Shown: positions 22,290 through 32,657 of the stretch, one piece after another | Layout: the number at the start of each line of letters is the position of its first letter | How positions within the stretch are numbered: position 1 is the first letter of the stretch | NCBI GenBank assembly: GCA_027563935.2 | Contig: CM050453.2 | Coordinates: forward strand, 85,348,665-85,412,664 | Direction: 5' to 3' | Length of the DNA: 64,000 bases | DNA from: Costus lasius | Lineage: Eukaryota > Streptophyta > Magnoliopsida > Zingiberales > Costaceae | Position numbers and translations under genes: made by a program | The notes under the pieces: generated by a model | The model's input: the letters and a program-made list of their open reading frames with translations, nothing else | The model's database searches: none | What the model was told of the DNA's origin: nothing

Positions 22290-23493
22290 ATGTCTAGACA
22301 CAAGCAGGTGACTAGTAAGCACCGGGCATCCACATCTCAGCTGCAGCCACCACTGGCTGCACCGCCCACTCCTTATGGCATTATTTGCAGTGATCTAGAG
22401 CAGTTAACCATGCTCAACGCTTTGACACGCCGCCAGGTGGTTACCACCAGGTTTCTTGATCATTCAACATTGAACACTTTGGGTTTTCATGAAGATGTGT
22501 AGTGGATTTTCCAGCGCGTGAGGTGGGATCAGTTCTTCACGATCTCCTACCCCACATATATTCCCATAGTGCTGGAGTTTCTTTCCTCAATGGAGTTTCA
22601 TGCCAACATCCATACTGATGAAGATGATGGCAGCTTATCTTTCTAGCTCAACAATGCCGAGTTCATGGTTACTTTGTTAGAGCTGAATCAGATCTATGGC
22701 TTTCCTACTGATGGGATGCGACTGATGCCTAGAGAATTTAATGCCAGTACCTTCTGGGAACTTCTTACTGGTGCCCGACCCTTTGATACAAGGACTGCCA
22801 GAGCCACCTCTCTCGGCAACCTAGTGTTCAAGTATGTGTACCGAGTCATGGCACATACTACTTTTGGCCGAGGGGAGTCTGACAGTCTGGTTCGTGCATC
22901 TGAGTTTCTATACCTCTAGGCCATGCTACATGAAGTCCGCCTCAACATGGCCTTCTATTTTGCTAGGCAACTCCAAAAAGTTTCTAGGGCACCAAAGGGT
23001 GTCATTGCTCTCGGGGGACTTCTTACCCCACTTGCTCTTGCGGTTGGGATCCAGCCCGTGGGAACTCCCACCTTGACCTTGACTCCTGCATTTCGATACA
23101 GATGATAGTCAAGGAAGGAGAGCTTTATAGTCTGCTCTTCCCGGGAGCGATGTGAAATTACCACTACCGAATCCTGCGCGCACTACAGTTCAAGAGCAGC
23201 GGAATTGGAGGATGGAAACTGTTGAGGATCATGATGTTCCTCTCAACATTGAACCACCACTGCCTTCTCAGTGACCTACCTCCCAGCTTGATCAGATGGA
23301 GTCTATGATCTGGTTTGTCCAGGATACCCAACAAGAAACTCACCTTACCGTCGATGAAGGGCTTGATTGGCTTGGCAACCTTGAGATTGAGGTAGAATGC
23401 CAGGGACGAGTACAATCCTCTCTCTTAGAGTTTGTTCATGACCTTCAGGCGAGACTGCGTCATAACTTGAGGCTTACTGTGATTGAACTATAA
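22290..23493 (+). pseudogene. Athila A1 env-position ORF
   Basis: The frame starts at ATG 22290 (MSRHKQVTSKHRASTSQL). It runs in one phase through stops at 22500, about 22644 and 22917 to 23105, with a frameshift before the last part (23296-23493). The core includes LEQLTMLNALTRRQVVTTRF, ELNQIYGFPTDG, then YRVMAHTTFGRGESDSLV, FYFARQLQKVSRAPKGVIAL and GGLLTPLALAVGIQP, clearly the same family as the minus-strand fragment at 2820-3850. The last part (TQQETHLTVDEGLDWLGNLE) looks helical. In Athila this ORF sits where retroviruses have env. I see no signal peptide or convincing membrane segment, so an envelope role is not supported here; the function is unknown. Confidence 0.8.
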
Positions 23494-23606
23494 CATTGTT
23501 AGACTTACTGAAGTTGTTTGAGATTCTTTATTTCATAACTTGAGGCTTACTGTGATTGAACTATAACATTGTTAGACTTACTGAAGTTGTTTGAGATTCT
23601 TTATTT
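23461..23606 (+). repeat. Perfect 73 bp tandem duplication
   Basis: The unit beginning CATAACTTGAGGCTTACTGT occurs at 23461-23533 and again at 23534-23606 without a visible difference. It covers the end of the env-position ORF and the bases after it. The surrounding element is heavily mutated, so this duplication must be recent (or an assembly artefact). Confidence 0.93.
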
Positions 23607-23636
23607 CATTTTATCACTGTGCTCTAGACAATTCAA

Positions 23637-23654
23637 TTGCTTGAGGACAAGCAA
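23637..23654 (+). other. Conserved hairpin upstream of Athila 3' LTR
   Basis: TTGCTTGAGGACAAGCAA is a perfect 7 bp stem with an AGGA loop, 22 bp before the 3' LTR. The minus-strand Athila A4 has the identical 18 bases at 57154-57171, also just outside its 3' LTR. The bases between it and the LTR hold the polypurine-like priming tract. Confidence 0.8.
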
Positions 23655-23675
23655 AACTTTATGCCCGATGTATTT

Positions 23676-25208
23676 TGATAGCATGCATATATATGATATA
23701 TCGTGGCTTAATTTTATTATTATTTTGGAGTAAAATGCATGCTTTACCTCATTTATTTGCCAAAATGCTTTACATTATTCAGAATATTCACTTTTCATTA
23801 GTTTCATTAAATGTAGGGAATTCGCCCTAAAATTGGTGGAATTTAGAAGATCTGAAGATATGGGATGATTCCTCATGATGGGACGAAGCTGCACGTCAAA
23901 TTTTAGCTCAAACGGAGTTTTCTACGCTCTTCAAGGGCATGGCCGTGCATCCATGCACGACCATATATGAGCCTGCTTTCCCAGACTGCACCGAGCCGTT
24001 CACAAGCACACCCGTGCACCCATGCACGGCCGTGAAGAGATCAGCCGACTTTTCTAGAACTCGACGAATTCATGGGCACACCCGTGAACACATATATGGC
24101 CGTGAAGAGTAAGTTTTCTAGAAAATAAACCTCGACGAGCCGTTCATGGGCATGGCTGTTCATCCATGCACAGCCCTGTATTGTCCCGCCAGATTCGACA
24201 CTCATTCGGTTTTTCGTTTGGTTCTTATATTTTGAAGCAAAATTTAATGAAATTTTACGGAGACCTTCCCAACTTAGACACGGACATTTTGGGACTGGAG
24301 TCACGTGATTTGGGCGAACGGTTGGGCAGAACGAGGCAAAACGGCGAGACCTAAGGTTTAGAGCGATTTTCTTGACGGTGGGGCTATTCCGGCGAGATTT
24401 TCTTCTTCGTTTTGACGTGGAGGATCGTGCTAAACCTTCTCCCATCAAGGATCCATCCTTCCCTCTGGTTTGATTTAGTTTGTTTGAGAGATTTCATGTA
24501 TTTCGCGATGTATACGATAGCTTAAGCTTCTTTTCGGGGTTTAGGCATAACCCACTGTAAGAATGTTGATTGTTAATGCTTGATTCATATTTGCTTAAAC
24601 TTATCTTTATTCTTATTCATGTTTAGGAAGTTTTAATTCATGATTATGTACTGGCCATGCATATTTGTGTTTTAGACATTGTGGGAAGGACTGAGAGGTG
24701 AACCACAATCGTCGGATCCCCTTAGACTGGACTAGTGATTTCAGCCACGAGAGTTGTCGAAATCACCCGAGGAACCCTAATTTTTCACATAACCCGTTGG
24801 GTCTGCTTAACCCGGTAAGCCACGAGAGTAGGAGACTTGGGTTAAGTTACATACTGGACCGTGTCCTGAGATGGAGCGCATCTATACCTTAGAAAGGATT
24901 ACCTTAAGAACATAGGTAAAGCTTATTTAAAATATGCTCATTAACTTTCTTTCATACTTCAGTGTGGTGAAACCTAAAGCCCTGATCTTCTCTCAAAGAT
25001 CTCAAACCCCGATTGCCTACTTTCTGTTCTGTCTACTCTTGATTAGCATTAGTTTACTTTCTTGCATTAGGATTTATTGACACTCCTACATGTATTAAAT
25101 CACCTAGCTATTAATTAACTGATTAGTTAGTACTTGACCCCTAGTCCTCATGGGATCGATACTTTTTATTACGCGATAGACCGTGCACTTGCGGCACGAC
25201 TCCTATCA
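23676..25208 (+). repeat. Athila A1 3' LTR
   Basis: 1,533 bp, starting TGATAGCATGC and ending ACTCCTATCA, so the ends form the inverted repeat TGATAG/CTATCA. It aligns with the 5' LTR pieces at 4972-6034 and 18880-18907. The first third contains the four-module palindrome array (23931-24180). The flanking base pairs on the right (GTATA) have no left partner to compare, because the left end of A1 is lost. Confidence 0.93.
23931..24180 (+). repeat. Four-module palindrome array in the A1 LTR
   Basis: Modules start at 23931, 23999, 24069 and 24142 (spacing 68, 70, 73 bp). Each has the order TTCAnGGGCA, then CCGTGCAT, a short centre, ATGCACGG and CCGTGAAGAG, with decay in some copies. The best arms are CCGTGCAT/ATGCACGG at 23943. 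The array lies in the first third of the LTR, where U3 control elements are expected. Confidence 0.85.
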
Positions 25209-26389
25209 GTATACTGCTGAGCAATATAAATTAACTCATAGTCTCAATCATAAGGTCAGCAGTGTTGTCCACTTAACCTCCAGCTTTCTCTTTTTCTCTC
25301 TTTTTTTTCTAATCAAATCATGGAGAAAGCCAGTCAATGGCTGTTACTTGATCACAACAGACTTGAAGTATACCAACTCATGGTATAATATAACTCATGA
25401 CCTTAGATTCCTCAACCAGAGGAGTTGGAGCAAATCTTAGTTTTAAGAAATATCACCAATTTTCTATTCATAAAAAAATTTCCATCAAGCTAAAATAGAT
25501 AAATTAAACTATAAATATAAAAATACAATGCACGTGTCATATGAACATATAACAATTCACATATGTATTTTATCAATACCAGAATTGAATTTACTTAGCA
25601 ATTTAAGTCTACATGAAATTTCAGAAATTTCCTAAGTCATCAAATTAAATACTCAAAATATTTTCTAAGTCTAGAATTAAGGATAAAACAAATTCGATTA
25701 TTCTTAAAAATCATAAACATTCAAAATATATACTTATAAAACTTGAAGAAAAAAGCAAAATATATGGGAACACCCTAGACTTAAATTATTGCATATACAT
25801 AAATATTAAATCAAGTACGATAGATTTCCGAAAAGTTTTTGCATGAGTTCCCTTTTAAAATATGAGCGAAACCCTGTACAATTATATCAAACATGCAAAC
25901 GTGATTCAGAAAAATCTGGAAACTGTATTTATCATAGATATCAACATTTTACACTGTTAACAAGTTTCAAATATTAAATACCATCCCGTTTCATTAACTA
26001 AATCACATTTACCATTTCAAAAAAAAAAACTATTTGTCTCAATATCAAAACTAATATAAAAAATCATCAAAAAATCAATCAAAATACCACTACAGTATCA
26101 CAAATCATCGTAGAACATCACAGATACATAGTAAGTCTCAAATATATACAATACCATCACAATCAAACATTGTACCGCATCTAAAATCCTAATACTGCCA
26201 TGTATATATACAATACCACCTAGAATATCAAGTATCAGATACAAATCCAGAAATATACATCAAGAGTACTAAAATACAACGTACACACAAATAAAACATA
26301 GAAAATCATATATACGCTGCATTTGCCTCAATCTCTATCAACTCCTACCTCAATATCTATCAAATCCCCCGGTACTAGCCGTAGCGTCC
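25209..26389 (+). other. AT-rich unclassified DNA
   Basis: No gene, terminal repeat or known element is seen. 25209-25440 has an open frame of 85 codons on the plus strand with no recognisable motif. 25440-26330 is strongly AT-rich, with A-runs (26019-26029) and scattered ATCAA/CATC words. It may be the decayed upstream part of the chromovirus that becomes recognisable at about 26390, or ancient unique DNA. Confidence 0.5.
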
Positions 26390-26539
26390 TTCATGTGCAC
26401 CTCCGCGCTTATGCGCGAAGCCACCAAATCCAAGTTTGTCTACGCCTTAATGGTGCGTGAGTTGTCGGATCCTTCTCCCTCCAATAACGTGTCCCCTCCC
26501 CTGGAGATCTCAGCCCCCTTGATTGAGTTCGCTGACATC
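26390..26539 (+). pseudogene. Chromovirus-like gypsy pol, left fragment
   Basis: A frame reading MREATKSKFVYALMVREL and then PPLEISAPLIEFADI matches the stretch just before RT in plant chromovirus-type gypsy polyproteins. The reading frame stops at the copia-C LTR (26540) and the next residues of the same segment ([19 protein letters not shown]) follow the other end of copia-C at about 44940. This proves that copia-C inserted into this gypsy element. Confidence 0.8.
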
Positions 26540-28512
26540 TGTTGGGAAACCCTGGGGATTTTAAAATTTTAAAGACATGCACAGCGGAAGCAATCCCCGA
26601 AATAGGCTAGTCCCAAAAACCAAGAAGATCGAGACATGCGAAGGAATCGACACGGTGACTAGGAGATGATACCTTGCAGCGAAGAAAAGGATGCGATGCA
26701 GGCACCCAAATGTTCGCCCTCTGCAGTCTCGCACACAGCCGACACTCAAATTCTCTTCTTCCACGCCCGGTGCTAACCTCGGGAAGAAGATCCACGCCCC
26801 AGGGAGACTTCCTCAAGATCTTACGCCACCCACACAGTGAATGCGCCAAGAGGAGTAGAAGAATGGAAGAATGCTGCCAAGGTCCAACCTTGTAGCCACC
26901 CAAAGGGGAGGGAAGAAGAGAAGAGGTGCCTGGGAGAATTTCTTCCAAAAGACCAAGTGGGCGCCAACTCCTCTCCCCCTCTTCTTATATAGAAAACATG
27001 GTGACCCTTGGAATTCCACTAAGACCTTTGGAATTCCACAATTAATCTCTGAATTAATTCACCATAAATTATAAAATTAAATTCAAAATTAATATAGAAT
27101 TAAACTTTGAATTAAAGTCTCATAACGACCTATTAAAACTTTGTATTAAAGTCTCATAATGATCATTGATGATGTGACTCTTCAAATTCAGAATTAAATT
27201 CAAAATTAAATTCAGAATTAAATTCAAAATTAAATTCAGAATTAAATTCAACATTAATCTCTAATTAATTACAGAATTAAATGCAGGATTTAATTCCCAG
27301 AATTAAATACAACATTTAATTCACCATGATGTCTATTAAGCTAGACAACTTATTATCATGGGCTATTGGGCCTGACAGCCCATTAGGCCTTAAGCCCCAA
27401 CTGGGCTTCACCTCCATTGGGCTAGGAGGCCCATTGGTCCATGCTCCATGCTAGACTTCCTTTGGCCCAATTGGTCCAATCAGCCTATTGGGCCTATTTA
27501 GCCCATTTGACCTATTGGCCCCATTAGGCCCATCTAGCCCAAAAATGAAGTTAGCTCCAATAAGTCCCTCCCATCTCATCAGGCATAGTGGCGCTGATGA
27601 ATTCCCCCAAAGAGATCCGATTCAACCAATAACTCGATCATTAGACTGCTCGATCAATATGAGAACCCGAGTTTCAAGTTGTGCGACCCTTTAGGTTCCT
27701 CTGACGTTGGCAGTGATGAACTCAAGTCATCACAAGCAGTGAGTGGCACCTAGCAGTGCATCGCTGCTACCCAAGTCTTCGGAATGGATATCAACATCGA
27801 CATCCCCATCATCGCAATAAGATACCAATGCATTACAGTCTCTTTGCCAAACTGATATCCGATTGGACAAAGTGTGTCACCACTTTGTTTTCACCCAATC
27901 TCATAGTCACGACTAAATTAGGCTTTCACCTGGGTGTGGCCACACACTTTCAGTCATGCAACCATAGGGGGGCCCCATGGATATCAAGCTTCCCGCTGGA
28001 AGGGGCAAATCCTATGTCTATCCATTGATCTTCTCATATGGGTCGTGACATACTCAATGACAACCGTTATGACCTTCCTACTACGGTGAGGTGTTAGGTT
28101 GTATCAAAGTATGTCCCTAACCATATAGAAGAGTCAATGACCTCAAGTCAAGGGATCAGTGCATCTCCTGTCACTTGTGAGCTTAACTCATGACACCAAG
28201 TTAGAGCCTCACAGTGGGTCGGTCCAGTATATCCACCACTGATATACTCATATGCCTGCGTTAGCACCCCGTGCTTAACCAGCCCATATACCAGTCTCAC
28301 ATGTACCAGAGATGTCCCTTATCCACTCAGGTACTCGACTAGGGATGCACCGTTTGAGCACAGATACAATCTGTCTCTAGGGACATTATTATCCATCTAT
28401 ATAATCGCAGATGTAAATATAGCATAATAACGACAATGCCAGAATGATATATTAAATATCAAAGTCAAGTAGTACAAGATGGACAACGGGTCCAAGAGCA
28501 TATACACCAACA
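26540..28512 (-). repeat. Copia-C 3' LTR
   Basis: 1,973 bp. On the plus strand it begins TGTTGGGAAACCC and ends ATACACCAACA, so the ends are the inverted repeat TGTTGG/CCAACA. It is 44 bp longer than the 5' LTR, largely because of a 12 bp repeat expansion at 27191-27250. Open frames on both strands at 26560-27074 and 27488-28028 are not conserved as proteins between LTR copies and are not genes. Confidence 0.95.
27191..27250 (+). repeat. 12 bp tandem repeat in the copia-C LTR
   Basis: Five units of RAATTAAATTCA, alternating G and A at the first base. The 5' LTR has a single equivalent unit near 43650, so the array expanded after this element inserted, or collapsed in the other LTR. Confidence 0.88.
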
Positions 28513-28529
28513 ATATCCCAGTTGCACTT
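28513..28529 (-). other. Copia-C polypurine tract region
   Basis: On the minus strand AAGTGCAACTGGGATAT directly precedes the 3' LTR, the position and form of the tract in copia-A (AAGTGGGAGAT). Two pyrimidine changes have weakened it. Confidence 0.7.
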
Positions 28530-28533
28530 AGAC

Positions 28534-30194
28534 TTAGTTGTTGAGAAATCTCAACCCCATGCCCCTCGTATGACCAACACGCTTCTGCTGCGCCAAAGCC
28601 ATGATCAGTGGGTCTACTAGATTGCTATCTGTGTCAACTCTGCTTATCTTGACATCACCTCTGCCAATGATCTCCCAGATCAGGTGAAATCTACTGAGTA
28701 TGTGTTTTGATGAGACCATGGTTCCTTTGCCTATGCCATCGCTTTATTGTTGTCACAATAGAGCTCAATCAGATCCACAGTAGTTGGAACCACCTGAAGT
28801 TTAGAAGTGAACTTCCTTATCCAAATGGCTTCTTTGGCTGCCTCAGAAGCAATGACATACTTAGCCTCAGTTGTAGAATCAGCTACAATAGACTACTTAG
28901 ATGTCTCTCAGCTCATAGCACCTCCACTTAATCTGAACACATAGCCTATCTGCGATCTTAAGCCATCAAGGTCTGACTGGAATGATGCCATAGTGTAGCC
29001 CTGAACACTAAGCACTTCCTGTCCCCCATAGACCAAGAACCACTCCTTAGTTCTTTTCAGAAACACAGAATGTTCTTTACAGCCACCTAGTGCTACAGAC
29101 CTGGATTGGATTGGTATCAGCTGGTTATGTTCACAGCATAAGCCACGTCTGGTCTAGTACACAACATCGCATACATGATCGAACCTACTACCGAAGCATA
29201 GGGTACTCGACTCATGTCGTCCCTCTCAGCCTGTGTGGTGGGACACTGGCACTTAGAGAGAATAAGGCCATGTCTCACTGGAAGGTATCCTTTCTTAGAT
29301 TGCTCCAAGCTGAACCTCTCTAGGACCTTATCAATGTAAGTACTCTGACTAAGGGCCAGGAGCTTCTTGGATCTATCCCGGTAGATCCTCACGCCTAGGA
29401 TATAGGCGGCCTCCCTTAAGTCTTTCATCTTGAAACACTTCCCCAACCATGTCTTCACCGAGTGAGGACTAGGGATGTCATTTCCGATGAGTAGTATGTC
29501 GCCAACATACAAGACCAAAAATATTACCAAGTTCCCACTGAATTTTCTGTATACACAGGCGTCATCTTCGCTTTTGATAAAGCCGTAATCTCTTACTGCC
29601 TCATCAAATCAAAGATTCCAACTTCGAGAGGCTTGCTTTAATCCTTAAATGGATCTTTTTAGCCTGCAGACCTTATTGGCCTCTGCAGGATGGATGAAAC
29701 CATCAGGTTGTGTCATAAACACATCCTCTGTCAGCTTCCCGTTAAGGAACACTGTCTTTACATCCATCTACCATATCTCATAATCGAGATATGCAGCTAT
29801 AGCAAGCAAGATTTGAATGGATTTGAACATGGCAACTGGCGAAAAGGTTTCATCATAGTCCACGCCGTGGACTTGTTTGAATCCTTTAGCCAGTCTACCC
29901 TTATAGGTAACTATGTTGCCATCCATGTCAGTCTTCCTCTTGAAGACCCATTTACACCCTATAGGTTTTACCCCATCAGGTAGCTCAACCAAATCCCAGA
30001 CTTGGTTAGCCGACATGGAATCCATCTCGGATCTCATGATCTTAAGCCATTTCTCAGAGTCCAGTCCACCGACCGCCTCATCATAGGTCCTGGCTTCATC
30101 CTCAATGATGAAGATCCCGTCGTGTTGGGTCGGCAACGACCCGTACCTCTCAGGTGCATGACGAATCCTCCTAGACCTACGCGGGGGCTGTGTC
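28534..30194 (-). pseudogene. pol: Copia-C reverse transcriptase and RNase H
   Basis: On the minus strand from about 30136 down come EDEARTYDEAVGGL, KWVFKRKTDMDGNIVTYK (one residue lost after GRLAKGF) and DETFSPVAMFKSI. Then FLVLYVGDILLIGND (29536-29492), where the catalytic YVDD is YVGD. Then PYASVVGSIMYAMLCTRPDV, and the RNase H C-terminus with SSKHILSRFHLIWEIIGRG, ending GLRFLNN at 28534. Stops and shifts separate these parts. The right edge is the hAT insertion at 30195, beyond which the integrase part continues at 35031. Confidence 0.9.
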
Positions 30195-30304
30195 TAGAGG
30201 TGGCCAACGGGCCGGGCCGGCCCGCGGCCCGCAAGGCCCGGCACGACATGGGCCGGGCACGGCACGGCCCGTTGACAAAGTCAACGGGCCGCGGGCGGCC
30301 CCGT

Positions 30305-31016
30305 TGTCACGGACGAACTTTGCTTGGTGCCAAATGTCCGTGCGGCACACTACTTGGAGTAGTGTTAAGCCTTAATCCTGTGTGCACGTACGCACAATAT
30401 GCGGAAGCGTCAATCTAAAACCCGAGGCAACAATGTGTAATTTCGAGGGTAACCACAGCATTCAAGAGGCACAATAGATTTACACAGAACGGTGAGTAAA
30501 ATGCTCGGTGAAATGAGTCACCCAAACACCCCACCGGTGTATATATTGATAAAAAGGCAGCAATACAAGAAAACGATACAGGACACTAAGCAAATATTGA
30601 GTAGACCCTAGACCTATAACTTGGTGGAGAGGGCAGGTGTGTGGAACCTTGCAATTTTATACTTGCATGGGATCACAAGACTGCATTTAACCAAGGCACT
30701 ACCACCCCTCTCAATCCTATCCCAAGTACACAATCTAAGGGGTGTGAGTAGAAGGCTTCACAAGGGATGGGTAGGCTAATTTTACCCATTTGAGCCCCCC
30801 ATCCTGGAGTACTTGTGAAAACACAGTCCCCCACTCACATGTACATGCCCCGGGACAGTCCCCCGAGTGCATAACAACCCCAAAGACCAAAACACATGGC
30901 ACACATGTGCCAAACCCTGTTTTTACATGGATCTACACATCCCATGTTTTACACGAAAAGATAGCGTCAGGGTCGGGTAACAGTGGAATTACACACAACT
31001 CCTCCGATCCCTGACA
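30305..31016 (-). repeat. TR-GAG 3' LTR
   Basis: 712 bp, TGTCACGGACG to CCCTGACA on the plus strand, essentially identical to 32673-33384. No coding content. The open frame repeated in both LTRs (30790-31014 and 33158-33382) has no recognisable motif. Confidence 0.95.
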
Positions 31017-31030
31017 TTCTCCCCCACTTG
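31017..31030 (-). other. TR-GAG polypurine tract
   Basis: On the minus strand AAGTGGGGGAGAA directly precedes the LTR start TGTCAG. It is the plus-strand primer, and its presence shows that the element keeps the cis-signals for replication. Confidence 0.9.
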
Positions 31031-31044
31031 AACGGTCGATGCCC

Positions 31045-32625
31045 TCATCGACACAAAACATCCTTGTAGGTGGCCTTCGAAGTTGAAGCTTCATAATCAT
31101 TGCGCTGCGGTGAAGGAAAACTTCGGCCTTCGTCAGTCTCGCAATCAGAACTCGGAGAGAATGCGACCTTCTTCTCCTTTGGCTTCATGGTTGCGGCCTC
31201 CTCGGCTACCAAGGCGTGCAAAATCTTCTTCTGGGGGCAATTCCAGGGTTGGTGCTTTCCGCCACATATAAAGCAATCCCAAGTCTTTTTGGGTCGCCAA
31301 TGTTGTCGGCTAGGTCGTCTCTTCGAATGTTGCTCCCCCACTTGAGCATTGCTCGGGTTGATCATCTTGAGTGCGCCTATCCTTGGCGTCTTGGAAGAAC
31401 AAGCGATTGCGCCTATCCTCGGCGTCTTTGAAGAGGAAGGCTTGCCCGAAATAACAATGGTGCCATCTGAGTCACTTGAGCTGGATGATGGCATCATCGG
31501 GGCTTTCCCTTTCTGCTTTTTGTCGGTTGAAGCCTTCTCAACCAACATTGCGTTCAACATCTTCCTCTGTTTGCAATCATATATGTGATGGTTACCGCCA
31601 CATAAATAACATATGTGTGGTCGGTTGTGCAGTGGGCTTCTTTGGTTGCCACCGTTTTGGGGTCGTTGGGGTCTGCTTTGTTGTTGAATCCCATTATTCC
31701 GCGGACTGTGCGGTGGGCTCCTCCTATATTGATTCCCATTACGGTACGGAGGATTCCTAGGATTGTCTCTCTGACCATTCCCATTTACTTGATGGGGTCG
31801 CTGTGGAGGTGAAGATCGGCGCCTTTCCACTAGCTTGAAATCCGTCAGTTGCTCCGCTGCAGCTTGTGCGGATGCAAAATCTTGGACATTCCTCCTTTGC
31901 AACTCTTGTTGTGCCCACGGTTGCAAGCCATCGATGAAGAAAAATAACTTTTCCTCATCCGCCATCTTGATGTCTAGGGAGATAGATGCGAACTTCCTAA
32001 CATAATCACGGATGTCATCTACGTGACGGAGGTTCGACAACTTTTTCCTCACCATCAATCCCATGTTCTCGGGACGGAATTGGGTCTTTAGTGCCTGTTT
32101 AAGTTCCTCCCAACTCTTCATGGTGTCAGTGCCATCTTGCACTCTGGTGCGCCACCATAGCTTTGCGTCACCGGTTAGATACCATGTTGCCGTGGCAATC
32201 TTGAGACCTTCCGAATCGGTGCCTGTGACAAGGAAATATTGTTCCATGTCAAACAAAAAGTTCTCGAGTTCTTTGGCGTCTCGAGTACCATTATAACTTT
32301 GGGGTTCAGGAACCCTCATTTGTGCACGTTGGGGTTGCACATTTCCCCCTCCTGCATGCATTGCCATGGTGAGGACGGCTATCTGCGCCTTCAATTCCTC
32401 AATTTGAGTCCTCAAAAACCTGATGGACTCACGAGCATTTACTTCGTGTCCCTCCATTTCCGCTGCCAAGCCAGCATGTTTGGAATCGATCAAATCTAGT
32501 TGGCTTTCAATATCGGTGAAACGCGTTTCTTGGCGTTCACGGTGCCTTCTCCGTCTTTCCTCCCTATCCAACACGGGAGGGTTGCCCACTAATGTTTCCA
32601 CATCGGTTCCCTCGTACATAGACAT
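31045..32625 (-). CDS. gag: Gag protein of the TR-GAG element, two zinc knuckles
   Basis: This frame is uninterrupted. The open frame begins upstream at 32718 inside the 5' LTR and reads through the PBS. I place the start at the first Met after the PBS, 32625 (MSMYEGTDVETLVG), giving 526 residues. In order there is an Arg-rich and coiled-coil N-terminus (residues 20-90), then a Ty3-type Gag domain (about 105-260) with YNGTRDAKELENFLFDME, then WWRTRVQDGTDTMKSWEELK and FIDGLQPWAQQELQ. A basic Pro/Asn/Gln-rich linker follows. Two knuckles of the plant CX2CX3HX4C type come next, CYLCGGNHHIYDC (339-351) and CFICGGKHQPWNC (451-463), each followed by a similar KxLxALVxE tail. Between them an 11-residue direct repeat contains SSKTPRIGA twice. 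It presumably packages the element RNA. There is no protease, RT or integrase. The stop lies 28 bp from the 3' LTR. Confidence 0.93.
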   Translation of the reverse strand: MSMYEGTDVETLVGNPPVLDREERRRRHRERQETRFTDIESQLDLIDSKHAGLAAEMEGHEVNARESIRFLRTQIEELKAQIAVLTMAMHAGGGNVQPQRAQMRVPEPQSYNGTRDAKELENFLFDMEQYFLVTGTDSEGLKIATATWYLTGDAKLWWRTRVQDGTDTMKSWEELKQALKTQFRPENMGLMVRKKLSNLRHVDDIRDYVRKFASISLDIKMADEEKLFFFIDGLQPWAQQELQRRNVQDFASAQAAAEQLTDFKLVERRRSSPPQRPHQVNGNGQRDNPRNPPYRNGNQYRRSPPHSPRNNGIQQQSRPQRPQNGGNQRSPLHNRPHICYLCGGNHHIYDCKQRKMLNAMLVEKASTDKKQKGKAPMMPSSSSSDSDGTIVISGKPSSSKTPRIGAIACSSKTPRIGALKMINPSNAQVGEQHSKRRPSRQHWRPKKTWDCFICGGKHQPWNCPQKKILHALVAEEAATMKPKEKKVAFSPSSDCETDEGRSFPSPQRNDYEASTSKATYKDVLCR

Positions 32626-32657
32626 CTTGAGACTTCTCACAAAGGCAACAAACTCGC

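Noticed and set aside
22290..23493. Calling the env-position ORF a true envelope glycoprotein
   Set aside because: No signal peptide, no convincing transmembrane segment and no cleavage motif are visible; only the location behind pol suggests env.
26607..27074. Overlapping 60-113 codon frames in the copia-C LTR (also 43021-43527)
   Set aside because: Several overlapping frames on both strands with no motif, changing between LTR copies; chance frames in LTR sequence.
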